Part shown: positions 18,794 to 27,059 of the stretch, in pieces
Layout of the letters: every line of letters begins with the position of its first letter
How positions within the stretch are numbered: position 1 is the stretch's first letter
Assembly (NCBI GenBank): GCA_020638575.1
Contig: JACKIH010000003.1
Coordinates: 3,273,001 to 3,337,000 of the forward strand
From: Rhodospirillaceae bacterium
GTDB lineage: Bacteria > Pseudomonadota > Alphaproteobacteria > DSM-16000 > Inquilinaceae
DNA length: 64,000 nt
Direction: 5' to 3'
Translations under genes and position numbers: made by a program
The notes under the pieces: generated by a model
What the model saw: only the letters and a program-made list of their open reading frames with translations
The model's database searches: none
What the model was told of the DNA's origin: nothing

Positions 18794-19309
18794 ATGGTCG
18801 ACGATCGATTGCGTTATGATCGCATGGTGGAACGGGCGCTGCGCGATGTGGTGCGCGAAGCCCTGGCGCAGGCCGCCAAGACCGGCCTGCCCGGCGATCA
18901 TCATTTCTACCTCACCTTCGCCACGGACTATCCCGGCGTGATGATTCCGAAGTACCTGCGCCGCCAGTACCCGGAAGAAATGACGATCATCATCCAGTAC
19001 CAGTTCAAGGACCTGGTGGTGGAGCCGGACTTGTTCGAGGTCACGCTGAGCTTCAACCATACTGAAGAGCGGCTTTCCATTCCTATGGCTGCGGTGACGA
19101 CCTTCGCCGATCCCTCGGTCAATTTCGTGCTGCAGTTCCAGACCTTGCCGGTGCAGGAGGAAGCGGACGCCGAGGCGGCGGTCGGAGTCTCCGCGGAGGG
19201 GGACGCTGCTGCCCCCGGCGTACAGCCGGTCCCGGTGGATGCGGCGGCCAAGCCGGCCGCCGACGCCAGCGCCAAGGTCATCACGCTCGATCAGTTCCGC
19301 AAGAAGTAG
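18794..19309 (+). CDS. sspB: SspB-family ClpXP adaptor (alphaproteobacterial type)
   Basis: A 171-residue adaptor that binds ssrA-tagged proteins and hands them to the ClpXP protease. The folded N-terminal domain (residues ~1-115) includes GDHHFYLTFATDYPGVMIPKYLR and the tag-binding region MTIIIQYQFKDLVV. An Ala/Pro-rich flexible linker (about 118-160) leads to the conserved C-terminal ClpX-docking tail VITLDQFRKK (162-171). It lies immediately downstream of the tmRNA gene, which supports both calls. ATG 18794 gives the normal N-terminus. Confidence 0.93.
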   Translation: MVDDRLRYDRMVERALRDVVREALAQAAKTGLPGDHHFYLTFATDYPGVMIPKYLRRQYPEEMTIIIQYQFKDLVVEPDLFEVTLSFNHTEERLSIPMAAVTTFADPSVNFVLQFQTLPVQEEADAEAAVGVSAEGDAAAPGVQPVPVDAAAKPAADASAKVITLDQFRKK

Positions 19310-19631
19310 ACCGCACCGCGCCGACCCGGCGGGTGTGCGGCATGCAACCGCAGGTATGCCCCGCGGTGCCTGACAATCCCGGCGTGCGTCCGTGACGGAG
19401 GCGGACAACCGCGGAAACCCTGGCCCTGATCCGACCGGGCCGGGCAGGGCGCTGCGCAATGGTAGAAATTCATCTCGGCCCGGCCGATCGGCCTGCGGCG
19501 ACGAGGGCTGCGCGCCCGGCGATTCAGCCCTGAAATGCCTGCATTTTGGGCAGTACGCCGGATGCCCCACCTAACGTACAGGGCGCAGCGGCGCCCGCGC
19601 GAACGTGCATACGCAGCCGGGGAGAAAACCC
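19310..19631. other. Intergenic stretch without recognised content
   Basis: Between sspB and the DUF1127 gene. It presumably holds the sspB terminator and the next promoter, but I see no convincing hairpin, conserved RNA or ORF with coding character. Confidence 0.5.
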
Positions 19632-19922
19632 ATGGGAACCACAGTCACGCAATTGGCTCGTGCGGGCATGATGCCTGCGCGTGCCAGCCGCCTCGGCAAA
19701 GAGGCGCTTACCGAACACGCGCGGGTTGCCGAACGCCGACGCGTCGCCTCCAGCGGGATCGAGCGGTGGATGCACCGCTTCGCCGCGTCGATCCACGAAC
19801 AGCGGGAGGCACAGCGCCTCTTCCGCGAGTTGCGGACCTATGACGATCACCTTCTGAAGGACATCGGCTTCACCCGCGAAGGCCTGTGGCGCCAGATCCG
19901 CGAGGCGGTGCGCCAGCGGTAG
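19632..19922 (+). CDS. DUF1127 domain protein
   Basis: A 96-residue basic protein whose C-terminal half carries the DUF1127 (YjiS-like) pattern: RELRTYDDHLLKDIGFTREGLWRQIREAV. Such short arginine-rich proteins are common in alphaproteobacteria; some small members affect RNA turnover and phosphate or carbon metabolism, and longer ones like this are mostly uncharacterised. The start at ATG 19632 has GGGAGAAAA upstream. It stands alone. Confidence 0.85.
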   Translation: MGTTVTQLARAGMMPARASRLGKEALTEHARVAERRRVASSGIERWMHRFAASIHEQREAQRLFRELRTYDDHLLKDIGFTREGLWRQIREAVRQR

Positions 19923-20100
19923 TGCCGGCATCCGTCACCCCCGGCTTGACCGTGGGCGGACGGAGGCGGACCGACCAGGCCCACCGAGAGCCCACCAACC
20001 GGCCGGCCCTCTCTTCCATCCGGAGCTTTCGCGGCAGTTCGCTGCCAGGGCGAGCCGGGCGGGGGAGAGGGCCGGCGGCGTTTCTGCGGTGGCAATCCCA

Positions 20101-20116
20101 ACACTAGATATCGTGG
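20101..20116. promoter_or_regulatory. Candidate NrdR box
   Basis: ACACTAGATATCGTGG matches 13 of 16 positions of the NrdR-box consensus as I remember it (acaCwAtATaTwGtgt), and the outer bases extend the symmetry (CCCAA...GGGG). NrdR represses ribonucleotide reductase genes, and nrdJ is the next gene. Against it: it is ~380 bp from the start codon, and I see no second tandem box. Confidence 0.45.
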
Positions 20117-20260
20117 GGACCGCCTGCGCCCAGCACCGGCGCAATCGGCGCAAAAGCGCCGGTTTCAGGCCGGCCCGCGGGCCGGGAGGCCATCCCCGAG
20201 TCGCACTGGCTCGACTAACTTTATCCACCGATTTCAAGTTCGTGCAGGCGGTTTTTGATA

Positions 20261-20290
20261 TTGACATTCACATCTGTTCCGGTTTTGTAT
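20261..20290 (+). promoter_or_regulatory. Candidate nrdJ promoter
   Basis: A perfect TTGACA (20261-20266), an 18-bp spacer and TTGTAT (20285-20290) lie in an AT-rich patch about 200 bp before nrdJ. No other promoter-like pair in this gap is as good. Confidence 0.45.
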
Positions 20291-20495
20291 TAGGTCCCTG
20301 GGACGATCCTGCCGACCGCCTTGAAAGATTCCATCTTTTTTGCGGCATCCGGCAATTCCCCGTGCAGACCCACCAGATTTTGTGTCAGTTTCTTGGCGAG
20401 ACACGACATGCGGTGTGCTCCACCGCCCGTCCAATCGTCGCCCCAAGAACGGCACCACGCGTCACCCTGTGACGCAGATTTCTGGAGACGGCTGC

Positions 20496-23400
20496 ATGCG
20501 CATCGAACGGCATTTTACCCAGGCGGGCGAAGACGCGTACGCGCCCATTTCCTTCCGCGAGACGGCGAGCGAGATCCGCAATCCCGACGGCTCGGTGGTG
20601 TTCCGCCAGGACCATATCGGGGTGCCGGACGCGTGGAGCCAGGTGGCCAGTGACATCCTGGCCCAGAAGTATTTCCGCCGCGCCGGCGTGCCCGCCCGCA
20701 TCGACGGTGCCCGCGCGCTGAAGCCGGTGGTCGAAGACCATGTGCCGGAATGGCTGCAGCGCCGGGTGCCCGACGAGGACGCGCTGGCCACCCTGCCGGA
20801 GGGCGAGCGCTTCGGCGGCGAAGACGATGCGCGCGAGGTGTTCGACCGGCTGGCCGGAACCTGGACCTACTGGGGCTGGCAGGGCGGCTATTTCGACAGC
20901 GAGGCCGATGCCCGCGCCTATTTCGACGAGATGCGCTACATGCTGGCGGCCCAGGTCGCCGCCCCCAACAGCCCGCAATGGTTCAACACCGGGCTGCACT
21001 GGGCGTACGGCATCGAGGGGCCATCCCAGGGCCACCACTATGTGGACTTCCGCACCGGCGAGCTGGTGGAGTCCGACAGTGCCTACGAACACCCGCAGCC
21101 GCACGCCTGCTTCATCCAGTCGGTCGCCGACGACCTGGTGAACGGCGGCGGCATCATGGACCTGTGGGTGCGCGAGGCGCGCCTGTTCAAGTACGGCTCG
21201 GGCACCGGCACCAACTTCTCCGCCCTGCGCGGCGAAGGCGAAGCGCTGTCGGGCGGCGGCAAGTCGTCCGGCCTCATGAGCTTCCTGAAGGTGGGCGACC
21301 GCGCGGCCGGTGCCATCAAGTCCGGCGGCACCACGCGGCGGGCGGCCAAGATGGTGACGGTGGACATCAATCACCCGGACATCGAAGCCTATATCGACTG
21401 GAAGGTGACCGAAGAGCAGAAGGTGGCGGCGCTCGTCGCCGGCTCCAAGCTGTGCGAGCGCCACATGCGCGCCGTCATGCACGCCTGCTGGGAAGGGGCG
21501 GAGCTGATCGAGGCGGCAGACGATGCGCGCTTCGATCCCCAGGCCAACCGGGCGCTGAAGCGGACGGTGAAGGCAGCCCGGCGGGCGCTGATCCCCGACA
21601 ACTACATCCAGCGGGTCATCCATTTCGCCCGCCAGGGCTACCGCGACCTGAAGTTCCGCACCTACGACACCGATTGGGATTCCGAAGCCTACCTCACGGT
21701 GTCCGGCCAGAACTCCAACAACTCGGTGCGGCTGTCCAACGCCTTCATCGAGCAGGTGCTGGACGACGGCGAGTGGCAGTTGACGGCGCGCCGCACCGGC
21801 AAGGTGACCAAGACCGTGCGCGCCCGCGACCTGTGGGACAAGATCGGCGAAGCCGCCTGGCAGTGCGCCGACCCGGGCGTGCAGTTCGACACCACCATCA
21901 ACGAGTGGCACACCTGCCCCGCCGGCGGGCGCATCAACGCGTCCAACCCCTGCTCGGAGTACATGTTCCTCGACGACACGGCGTGCAACCTGGCCTCGCT
22001 CAACCTCATGCAGGTGCGCCGGGCCGACGGCAACGTCGATATCGCTGCCTACCGCCATGCCTGCCGGCTGTGGACCGTCACGCTGGAGATTTCGGTGCTG
22101 ATGGCGCAGTTCCCGTCGCGCCGCATCGCCGAGCTGTCCTACGAGTACCGCACGCTGGGCCTCGGCTTCGCCAATATCGGCGGGCTGCTGATGGCCAGTG
22201 GCGTGCCCTACGACAGCGACGCCGGCCGGGCGATCTGCGCTGCGCTGAGCGCCGTCATGACGGCAACATCCTACGCCACGTCGGCGGAAATGGCCGAGGA
22301 GCTGGGCACCTTCCCAGCCTACGCCGCCAACCGCGAGGCCATGCTCAAGGTGATGCGCAATCACCGCCGCGCCGCCTATGGCGAAGCCGACGGCTTCGAG
22401 CAGCTTTCGGTGGCGCCGGTGCCCTTCCAGGCTGGCGATTGCCCCGACCCCGCGCTCGCCGAAGCCGCCCGCACGGCTTGGGATGAGGCAGTGGAGCTGG
22501 GCACGCAGCACGGCTTCCGCAATGCCCAGGCCACGGTGATCGCCCCCACCGGCACGATCGGCCTGGTGATGGACTGCGACACCACCGGCATCGAGCCCGA
22601 CTTCGCGCTGGTGAAGTTCAAGAAGCTGGCCGGCGGCGGCTACTTCAAGATCATCAACCGCGTGGTTCCCGAAGCGCTCGCCGGGCTCGGCTACGAACCG
22701 GCGGAGATCGAGGACATGGTGGCCTACGCGGTGGGCCACGGCACGCTGGAAGGCGCTCCGGCCATCAACCCGGACAGCCTGCGCGCCCGCGGCCTGCCGC
22801 CGGCCGCCCTGGAACGCCTGTCCTCCGCACTCGCCAGCGCGTTCGACATCAAGTTCGCCTTCAACCGCTGGACCCTCGGCGAAGAGGTGCTGATCGGCAA
22901 TCTCGGCGTGCCGGGCGACAAGCTCGACGATCCCAACTTCGACCTGTTGTCCTATCTCGGCTTCACCCGTGCGGAAATCGCTGCGGCCAACACCTATTGC
23001 TGCGGCGCCATGACGCTGGAGGGCGCCCCCCACCTGAAGGCCGCGCACCTGCCGGTGTTCGATTGCGCCAACCCCTGCGGGCGCACCGGCACCCGCGCAC
23101 TTTCCTGGCAGTCGCACATCCGCATGATGGCGGCCGCCCAGTCCTTCATCTCCGGCGCCATCTCCAAGACCATCAATATGCCCAACGGCGCCTCGGTGGC
23201 CGACTGCAAGGCGGCCTACCTGATGTCGTGGGAGCTGGGGGTGAAGGCCAACGCGCTCTACCGCGACGGCTCCAAGCTCTCCCAGCCGCTCGCCGCCCAG
23301 ATCCTGGAGGACGACGAGGACGAGGACTTCATCGAGGAGCTGATGGCGGCCCCGCGGGCGGCCCAGGCGCCGCTGGTGGCCGAACGCGTCATCGAGCGCG

Positions 23401-24260
23401 TGATCGAGCGGGAAGTGGTGCGCGAGCGGCCGCCGGGACGGCGCGGCCTGCCCAACCGGCGCAAGGGCTACACCCAGAAGGCCACGGTGGGCGGCCACAA
23501 GGTGTACCTGCGCACCGGCGAGTTCGACGACGGCCGCCTCGGCGAGATCTTCATCGATATGCACAAGGAAGGGGCCGCCTTCCGCTCGATGATGAACAAC
23601 TTCGCCATCGCGGTGTCGCTGGGCCTGCAATACGGCGTGCCGCTGGAGGAATTCGTCGAGGCGTTCACCTTCGTCCGCTTCGAGCCCTCCGGCCCGGTGC
23701 AGGGCAACGACGCCATCAAGATGGCCACCTCGATCATCGACTACATCTTCCGCGAGCTGGCGGTGAGCTACCTTGCCCGCAACGATCTCGCCCACGCCTC
23801 GCCGGAAGACCTGCGGCCGGACAGCATGGGCCGCGGCAACGGCTCGGGCGGCGGCGGGGCATCGGAGCAGGCGGTGGAGCAGCGCATCGTCTCCAACGGT
23901 TTCGTGCGCGGCCAGATCCCCAATCTGCGGGTCTTGGACGGCGGCCGCGCCGGCACGGCCCTGGCGCTGGCGGAAGACGCCATGGCGGCGCTGGATACGA
24001 TGGCGGAGCCCAACTCGCCGACGGTGACCGCGCTGGATGCGTCGGTGGCGGTGCGCGAGTCCGTGGCGGTGGCCCATGTGCACCACGAGCACCACCATCA
24101 CCACGAGCCGGCGCCGAGCAGCCGGGAACTGGCGGTGCGCGAAGCCCGCGCCAAGGGCTATTCCGGCGATCCCTGCCCGGAATGCGCAAACTTTACGCTG
24201 GTGCGCAACGGCACCTGCCTGAAGTGCGACACCTGCGGCTCCACCACCGGGTGCAGCTAG
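20496..24260 (+). CDS. nrdJ: Adenosylcobalamin-dependent (class II) ribonucleoside-diphosphate reductase
   Basis: A 1254-residue enzyme that makes deoxyribonucleotides with a B12-derived radical and needs no oxygen. Class II landmarks are HACFIQSVADDL, the radical-site NPCSEYMFLDDTACNLASLN, PTGTIGLVMDCDTTGIEPDFALVK and a YCCG region near residue 833. The C-terminal redox/zinc segment carries C1227, C1230, C1241, C1244, C1247 and C1253. A basic linker (RVIEREVVRERPPGRRGLP) precedes the C-terminal domain, and a His-rich run HVHHEHHHHHE (1194-1204) precedes the Cys tail. ATG 20496 with CTGGAGA upstream gives the standard MRIERHFT start. The stop codon lies in a repeat end. Confidence 0.96.
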   Translation: MRIERHFTQAGEDAYAPISFRETASEIRNPDGSVVFRQDHIGVPDAWSQVASDILAQKYFRRAGVPARIDGARALKPVVEDHVPEWLQRRVPDEDALATLPEGERFGGEDDAREVFDRLAGTWTYWGWQGGYFDSEADARAYFDEMRYMLAAQVAAPNSPQWFNTGLHWAYGIEGPSQGHHYVDFRTGELVESDSAYEHPQPHACFIQSVADDLVNGGGIMDLWVREARLFKYGSGTGTNFSALRGEGEALSGGGKSSGLMSFLKVGDRAAGAIKSGGTTRRAAKMVTVDINHPDIEAYIDWKVTEEQKVAALVAGSKLCERHMRAVMHACWEGAELIEAADDARFDPQANRALKRTVKAARRALIPDNYIQRVIHFARQGYRDLKFRTYDTDWDSEAYLTVSGQNSNNSVRLSNAFIEQVLDDGEWQLTARRTGKVTKTVRARDLWDKIGEAAWQCADPGVQFDTTINEWHTCPAGGRINASNPCSEYMFLDDTACNLASLNLMQVRRADGNVDIAAYRHACRLWTVTLEISVLMAQFPSRRIAELSYEYRTLGLGFANIGGLLMASGVPYDSDAGRAICAALSAVMTATSYATSAEMAEELGTFPAYAANREAMLKVMRNHRRAAYGEADGFEQLSVAPVPFQAGDCPDPALAEAARTAWDEAVELGTQHGFRNAQATVIAPTGTIGLVMDCDTTGIEPDFALVKFKKLAGGGYFKIINRVVPEALAGLGYEPAEIEDMVAYAVGHGTLEGAPAINPDSLRARGLPPAALERLSSALASAFDIKFAFNRWTLGEEVLIGNLGVPGDKLDDPNFDLLSYLGFTRAEIAAANTYCCGAMTLEGAPHLKAAHLPVFDCANPCGRTGTRALSWQSHIRMMAAAQSFISGAISKTINMPNGASVADCKAAYLMSWELGVKANALYRDGSKLSQPLAAQILEDDEDEDFIEELMAAPRAAQAPLVAERVIERVIEREVVRERPPGRRGLPNRRKGYTQKATVGGHKVYLRTGEFDDGRLGEIFIDMHKEGAAFRSMMNNFAIAVSLGLQYGVPLEEFVEAFTFVRFEPSGPVQGNDAIKMATSIIDYIFRELAVSYLARNDLAHASPEDLRPDSMGRGNGSGGGGASEQAVEQRIVSNGFVRGQIPNLRVLDGGRAGTALALAEDAMAALDTMAEPNSPTVTALDASVAVRESVAVAHVHHEHHHHHEPAPSSRELAVREARAKGYSGDPCPECANFTLVRNGTCLKCDTCGSTTGCS

Positions 24261-24415
24261 AGTATCCGTGTTGATCAAGCGAGTTTTAGCGCCCAGCGGC
24301 GGTCGGCTTTGAGGAGCGCCTGGCCGGACGTCGTGCTCTCGATAATCGAAACTGCGAGCATTGATCCGGCCTGATGGAGCGCGAAGCGATTCCATCAGAT
24401 CGGATCATACTCTAG
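24257..24415. mobile_element. MITE-like element or interspersed repeat abutting nrdJ
   Basis: About 159 bp bounded by inverted ends: CTAGAGTATCCG on the left and, read on the other strand, CTAGAGTATGATCCG on the right (three extra bases). Inside is a perfect 8-bp stem (CTGATGGA/TCCATCAG, 24371-24398) and, inverted, the dispersed-repeat arm also found at 59495-59517. It has no coding capacity. The TAG stop of nrdJ falls inside the left end. Confidence 0.65.
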
Positions 24416-24584
24416 CCGCTGTCGCAGCCGGCCGGTGACGGGGCGCGGCGGCAAGTCCGGCCGCGCCGGAACCGTTGGGCGCGTGCCGCGTTCTTCCGTT
24501 CGTCAACATGCCACTCTGCAGGGCCGGACCTCTACCGTCCGGCCCTGCGGCCGCGGGGGCAGCATCAACGGAAGGACCATCCGA

Positions 24585-25085
24585 ATGTCTGTGAAGACCA
24601 CGAATGATCTGCTGCTCGATGAACTGCGCGACCTCTATCACGCTGAAAAGCAGCTCCTGAAGGCTTTGCCGAAGATGGCCAAGGCGGCCAAGAACGCCAA
24701 GCTGCAGGACGCCTTCACCCATCACCGCGAGGAAACCCAGGGCCAGGTGGACCGCCTGGAACAGGTGTTCGACCTGCTGGGCAAGGCCGCCCGCGCCAAG
24801 CGCTGCGAAGCCATGGCCGGCCTGATCGAGGAAGGCGAGGAGATGATGGAGGAGATCACGACGCCGGAGGTGCTCGACGCCGCCTTGATCACCGCCGCCC
24901 AGAAGGTGGAGCACTACGAGATCGCCAGCTACGGCTCCGCCCGTGAGTTGGCCGACTCGCTCGGTCTGGCCGACGTGGCGAAGCTGCTGGACGAGACGCT
25001 GGCCGAAGAGAAGGCCGCGGACAGCAAGCTCAATGCGCTCGCCATCCAGTCGATCAACAAGGCGGCCCTCACCGTCGCGGCGTAG
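24585..25085 (+). CDS. DUF892 (YciE-type) ferritin-like protein
   Basis: A 166-residue all-helical protein. The start MSVKTTNDLLLDELRDLYHAEKQLLKALPKMAKAA is the hallmark of the DUF892/YciE family, a four-helix ferritin-like fold with Glu/His metal ligands (YHAEKQ; FTHHREETQ; KVEHYEIASY; ETLAEEKAAD). Family members are stress-induced in enterobacteria, but their reaction is not settled. GGAAGGA lies upstream of ATG 24585. The gene stands alone after the repeat element. Confidence 0.93.
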   Translation: MSVKTTNDLLLDELRDLYHAEKQLLKALPKMAKAAKNAKLQDAFTHHREETQGQVDRLEQVFDLLGKAARAKRCEAMAGLIEEGEEMMEEITTPEVLDAALITAAQKVEHYEIASYGSARELADSLGLADVAKLLDETLAEEKAADSKLNALAIQSINKAALTVAA

Positions 25086-25106
25086 GTCGACCGGCAGTCC
25101 CGGCGG

Positions 25107-25313
25107 TCAGGGCTGCGGCACCCCCGCAGGCCCGGCCGCCGGATCGCCGGCTTCCGAACAGGGATCGGGGCTGTCCACCAGCCCCGTCCCGCCAATGCCG
25201 CCATCGGGGTCCGTCTCCACCTGGCAGGCCGGAACCGGCCCAGGCACGGGCGGGTCGCCGGCGCACCCCACCAGCACCAAACCTGCAACGAGGGCGGCCC
25301 AGAGCGCTCTCAT
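25107..25313 (-). CDS. Small putative lipoprotein
   Basis: A 68-residue protein: a short signal peptide with a lipobox (LVLVGC), then a proline/glycine/aspartate-rich mature part. Its ATG overlaps the stop of the DUF6502-like gene (ATGA), so the two are co-translated. No family recognised. It shares the operon whose promoter region contains paired operators. Confidence 0.7.
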   Translation of the reverse strand: MRALWAALVAGLVLVGCAGDPPVPGPVPACQVETDPDGGIGGTGLVDSPDPCSEAGDPAAGPAGVPQP

Positions 25314-26155
25314 GACGTTTCCTCTCCATCCGTCCCCGGCTCGGTGAACACGAAGGCGCCGCACCGGAACCGCCCGGTGGCGTCGGCGCGCATGCGGTCG
25401 CCGTCCTGGCGCGCCAGGGCTTCGGCGTTGAGCGCTTGCAACACCTCGCTCTGGAGGCGCCGGGCCAGCGCATCCAGGGCGTCCAGCGACTCCGCCGACA
25501 GCCGGTTATAGTGCACCGCGCGTTCGAAGAAGGGGCCGGGCGCCGGTGCAGCCAGCACATTGGCCACCGCCGCTTCGGCGTGATCGCCCAGGTTGGCGCC
25601 GAAATAGCCGAGCAGCGCCGCCTCGTCGCGTCCGGCCAGGAAACTGGCCGACACCAGCGTCACCCGGTCGGTCTCCCGGTCATGGGCGACCAGGCCGCGG
25701 GCGACCAGCTCATCCAACAGGGTGCGCGGGTGGACATCGCGCGTCACGCTCGCGCACAGCTCCTCGAACGACCGTGTTCCTGCCCCCGCCTGGCGCGCAA
25801 GCGCGGCTGGACGGCCCGCGCTGTCGTGGTAGCCGGGATCGCCCGACCAGCGGGCCAGCACGCGGGGCAGGGGGCCGGCCTGCCAAGGTGCTGCCGGGTC
25901 CGGTGGGGCGGCACGGATCGCCTTGACGTCGCGGCGCTGCAACCCGGTCAGCACGCTGACCCGGCTGTCGGTGGGTTTGGCGCCCTCCGCCGCCGCCTTG
26001 GCCTCGGCCTCCGCCACGAACAGCGTTTTCAACAGGTCGGAGGTGTCGGGAAACCGCAGGCCCCGCGCGATCATCGCCCGCACCAGGGGGCGCAGGATGC
26101 GCGCCAGCGCCGCGGTGTGGGGAGAGGAAGGGCCGGAAGGACTCGGGTCTGCCAT
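25310..26155 (-). CDS. DUF6502-like protein, probable DNA-binding regulator
   Basis: A 281-residue protein. The N-terminal part has a predicted helix pattern ending in SRVSVLTGLQRRDVKAIRA, which reads like the recognition helix of a winged helix-turn-helix (residues ~60-85). The middle and C-terminal parts include FEELCASVTRDVHPRTLLDELVARGLV, a second winged-helix-like stretch, and EAAVANVLAAPAPGPFFERAVHYNRLSAESLDAL. The match to DUF6502 is from memory. ATG 26155 has no Shine-Dalgarno; instead a palindromic operator begins 3 bp upstream, so the message may be leaderless. It is divergent from a lipoprotein gene and followed by a small lipoprotein. Confidence 0.7.
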   Translation of the reverse strand: MADPSPSGPSSPHTAALARILRPLVRAMIARGLRFPDTSDLLKTLFVAEAEAKAAAEGAKPTDSRVSVLTGLQRRDVKAIRAAPPDPAAPWQAGPLPRVLARWSGDPGYHDSAGRPAALARQAGAGTRSFEELCASVTRDVHPRTLLDELVARGLVAHDRETDRVTLVSASFLAGRDEAALLGYFGANLGDHAEAAVANVLAAPAPGPFFERAVHYNRLSAESLDALDALARRLQSEVLQALNAEALARQDGDRMRADATGRFRCGAFVFTEPGTDGEETS

Positions 26156-26157
26156 TG

Positions 26158-26177
26158 AATGGGCAATTAGCCCATTT
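26158..26177. promoter_or_regulatory. Palindromic operator 1 (ATGGG-N7-CCCAT)
   Basis: AATGGGCAATTAGCCCATTT, a near-perfect inverted repeat lying 3-22 bp before the DUF6502-like start codon. The same arms recur 55 bp away. Confidence 0.75.
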
Positions 26178-26211
26178 GCATCTGGACGGCAAGGTCCGGC
26201 TCGCCTAGGAT

Positions 26212-26232
26212 AAATGGGCAATTTACCCATTT
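26212..26232. promoter_or_regulatory. Palindromic operator 2 (ATGGG-N7-CCCAT)
   Basis: A second copy with the same arms (core ATGGG 26214-26218, CCCAT 26226-26230), centred 55 bp from the first. It lies 16 bp before the start of the rightward lipoprotein gene and overlaps its likely promoter. Confidence 0.75.
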
Positions 26233-26248
26233 ACTGGAAAGACGTGCC

Positions 26249-27034
26249 ATGTCCCGCATCCTCGCTTGCACCGTCCTGGTGGTGCTGACCGCCTGTGCCC
26301 ATACCGTCCAAACCACCTCCGGGGCCGACTATCTGCGCCGCTACGAAGCCGCCGCGGTCGCTGCCGGCGGTGACCCGGAGATGCCCGAGGCCGTGCGGCA
26401 GGCCGCGTCGGTGGAGCCGTTGCTCACCCTGCCGGGCCGCTTCGGACTGGCGCGCATCGTCAACGGCGCACTCACCGTCGTTCCCGCGGAGGAGATGGAG
26501 CTGTGGACCGAGTTCGCCGGCCGCCACCGGGCCATGGGCGAATTCGTCCCCATAAGTCCCCTGGTGGCGGCCCTCGCGCACCAGCCGGAGAGCCTGGATG
26601 GGCCCGGCCGCTTCCTGCCGGAGAGCCGCGTCCACGACCTGGTGGCGGCGATCCGCGAAGGGGCGGCGCGCCAGCATGTCGATGCCGTGCTGATCTATGA
26701 GGTGGGCGCGCGGGACGAAAGCACGCGCACCCTGCTGGCGCTGGCCGATCTCACCCTGATCGGCGGCGCCATCCTGCCGACCCGCCATGTCACCGCCTAT
26801 GGTGCCGCGGACGCTCTGCTGGTCGACGTGCGCAACGGCTATCCCTACGGCACGGCCAGTGCGGAAACCGATCTCGGCGGCTTCACCACCATGTTCGACG
26901 AGGGCGACCGTGCCCGCGAACTGCGCACCGACGCTGTGCGCGCGGTGGTGGCCGCCCTGATCCCGGAGGTCGACCGCATGGTGGGCGAGCTGGTGGAAGA
27001 GATGGCGGCCCGGCGCCTCCGCACCGCGGGGTGA
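26249..27034 (+). CDS. Putative lipoprotein of unknown function
   Basis: A 261-residue exported protein with a lipobox (VVLTAC, Cys about residue 16). The mature part is alpha/beta in character (DAVLIYEVGARDESTRTLLALADLTLIGGAILPTRHVTAYGAADALLVDVRNGYPYGTASAE). This strand pattern resembles outer-membrane lipoproteins of the TolB-N/DUF799-like type, but I cannot name a family with confidence. It is divergent from the DUF6502-like regulator across two identical operators, so co-regulation is likely. GGAAAG upstream supports the start at 26249. Confidence 0.72.
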   Translation: MSRILACTVLVVLTACAHTVQTTSGADYLRRYEAAAVAAGGDPEMPEAVRQAASVEPLLTLPGRFGLARIVNGALTVVPAEEMELWTEFAGRHRAMGEFVPISPLVAALAHQPESLDGPGRFLPESRVHDLVAAIREGAARQHVDAVLIYEVGARDESTRTLLALADLTLIGGAILPTRHVTAYGAADALLVDVRNGYPYGTASAETDLGGFTTMFDEGDRARELRTDAVRAVVAALIPEVDRMVGELVEEMAARRLRTAG

Positions 27035-27059
27035 GGCGGTGGTGGGGCAGCCGGCCGGC

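Larger units (their letters stand above)
19923..20495. other. Long leader region upstream of nrdJ
   Basis: A ~570-bp region without a credible gene. Its last ~280 bases are much richer in A/T than the surroundings. It contains a possible NrdR box and a possible promoter, listed separately. I looked for a cobalamin riboswitch and did not find the B12-box pattern. Confidence 0.5.

Noticed and set aside
20117..20495. Cobalamin riboswitch before nrdJ
   Set aside because: I looked for the B12-box pattern and found none. Such switches also tend to control the B12-independent enzyme, not nrdJ.
20385..24395. A 1336-residue frame antisense to nrdJ
   Set aside because: It mirrors nrdJ and has the His/Ala/Gly/Arg bias of antisense frames in GC-rich DNA; no domain is recognisable.
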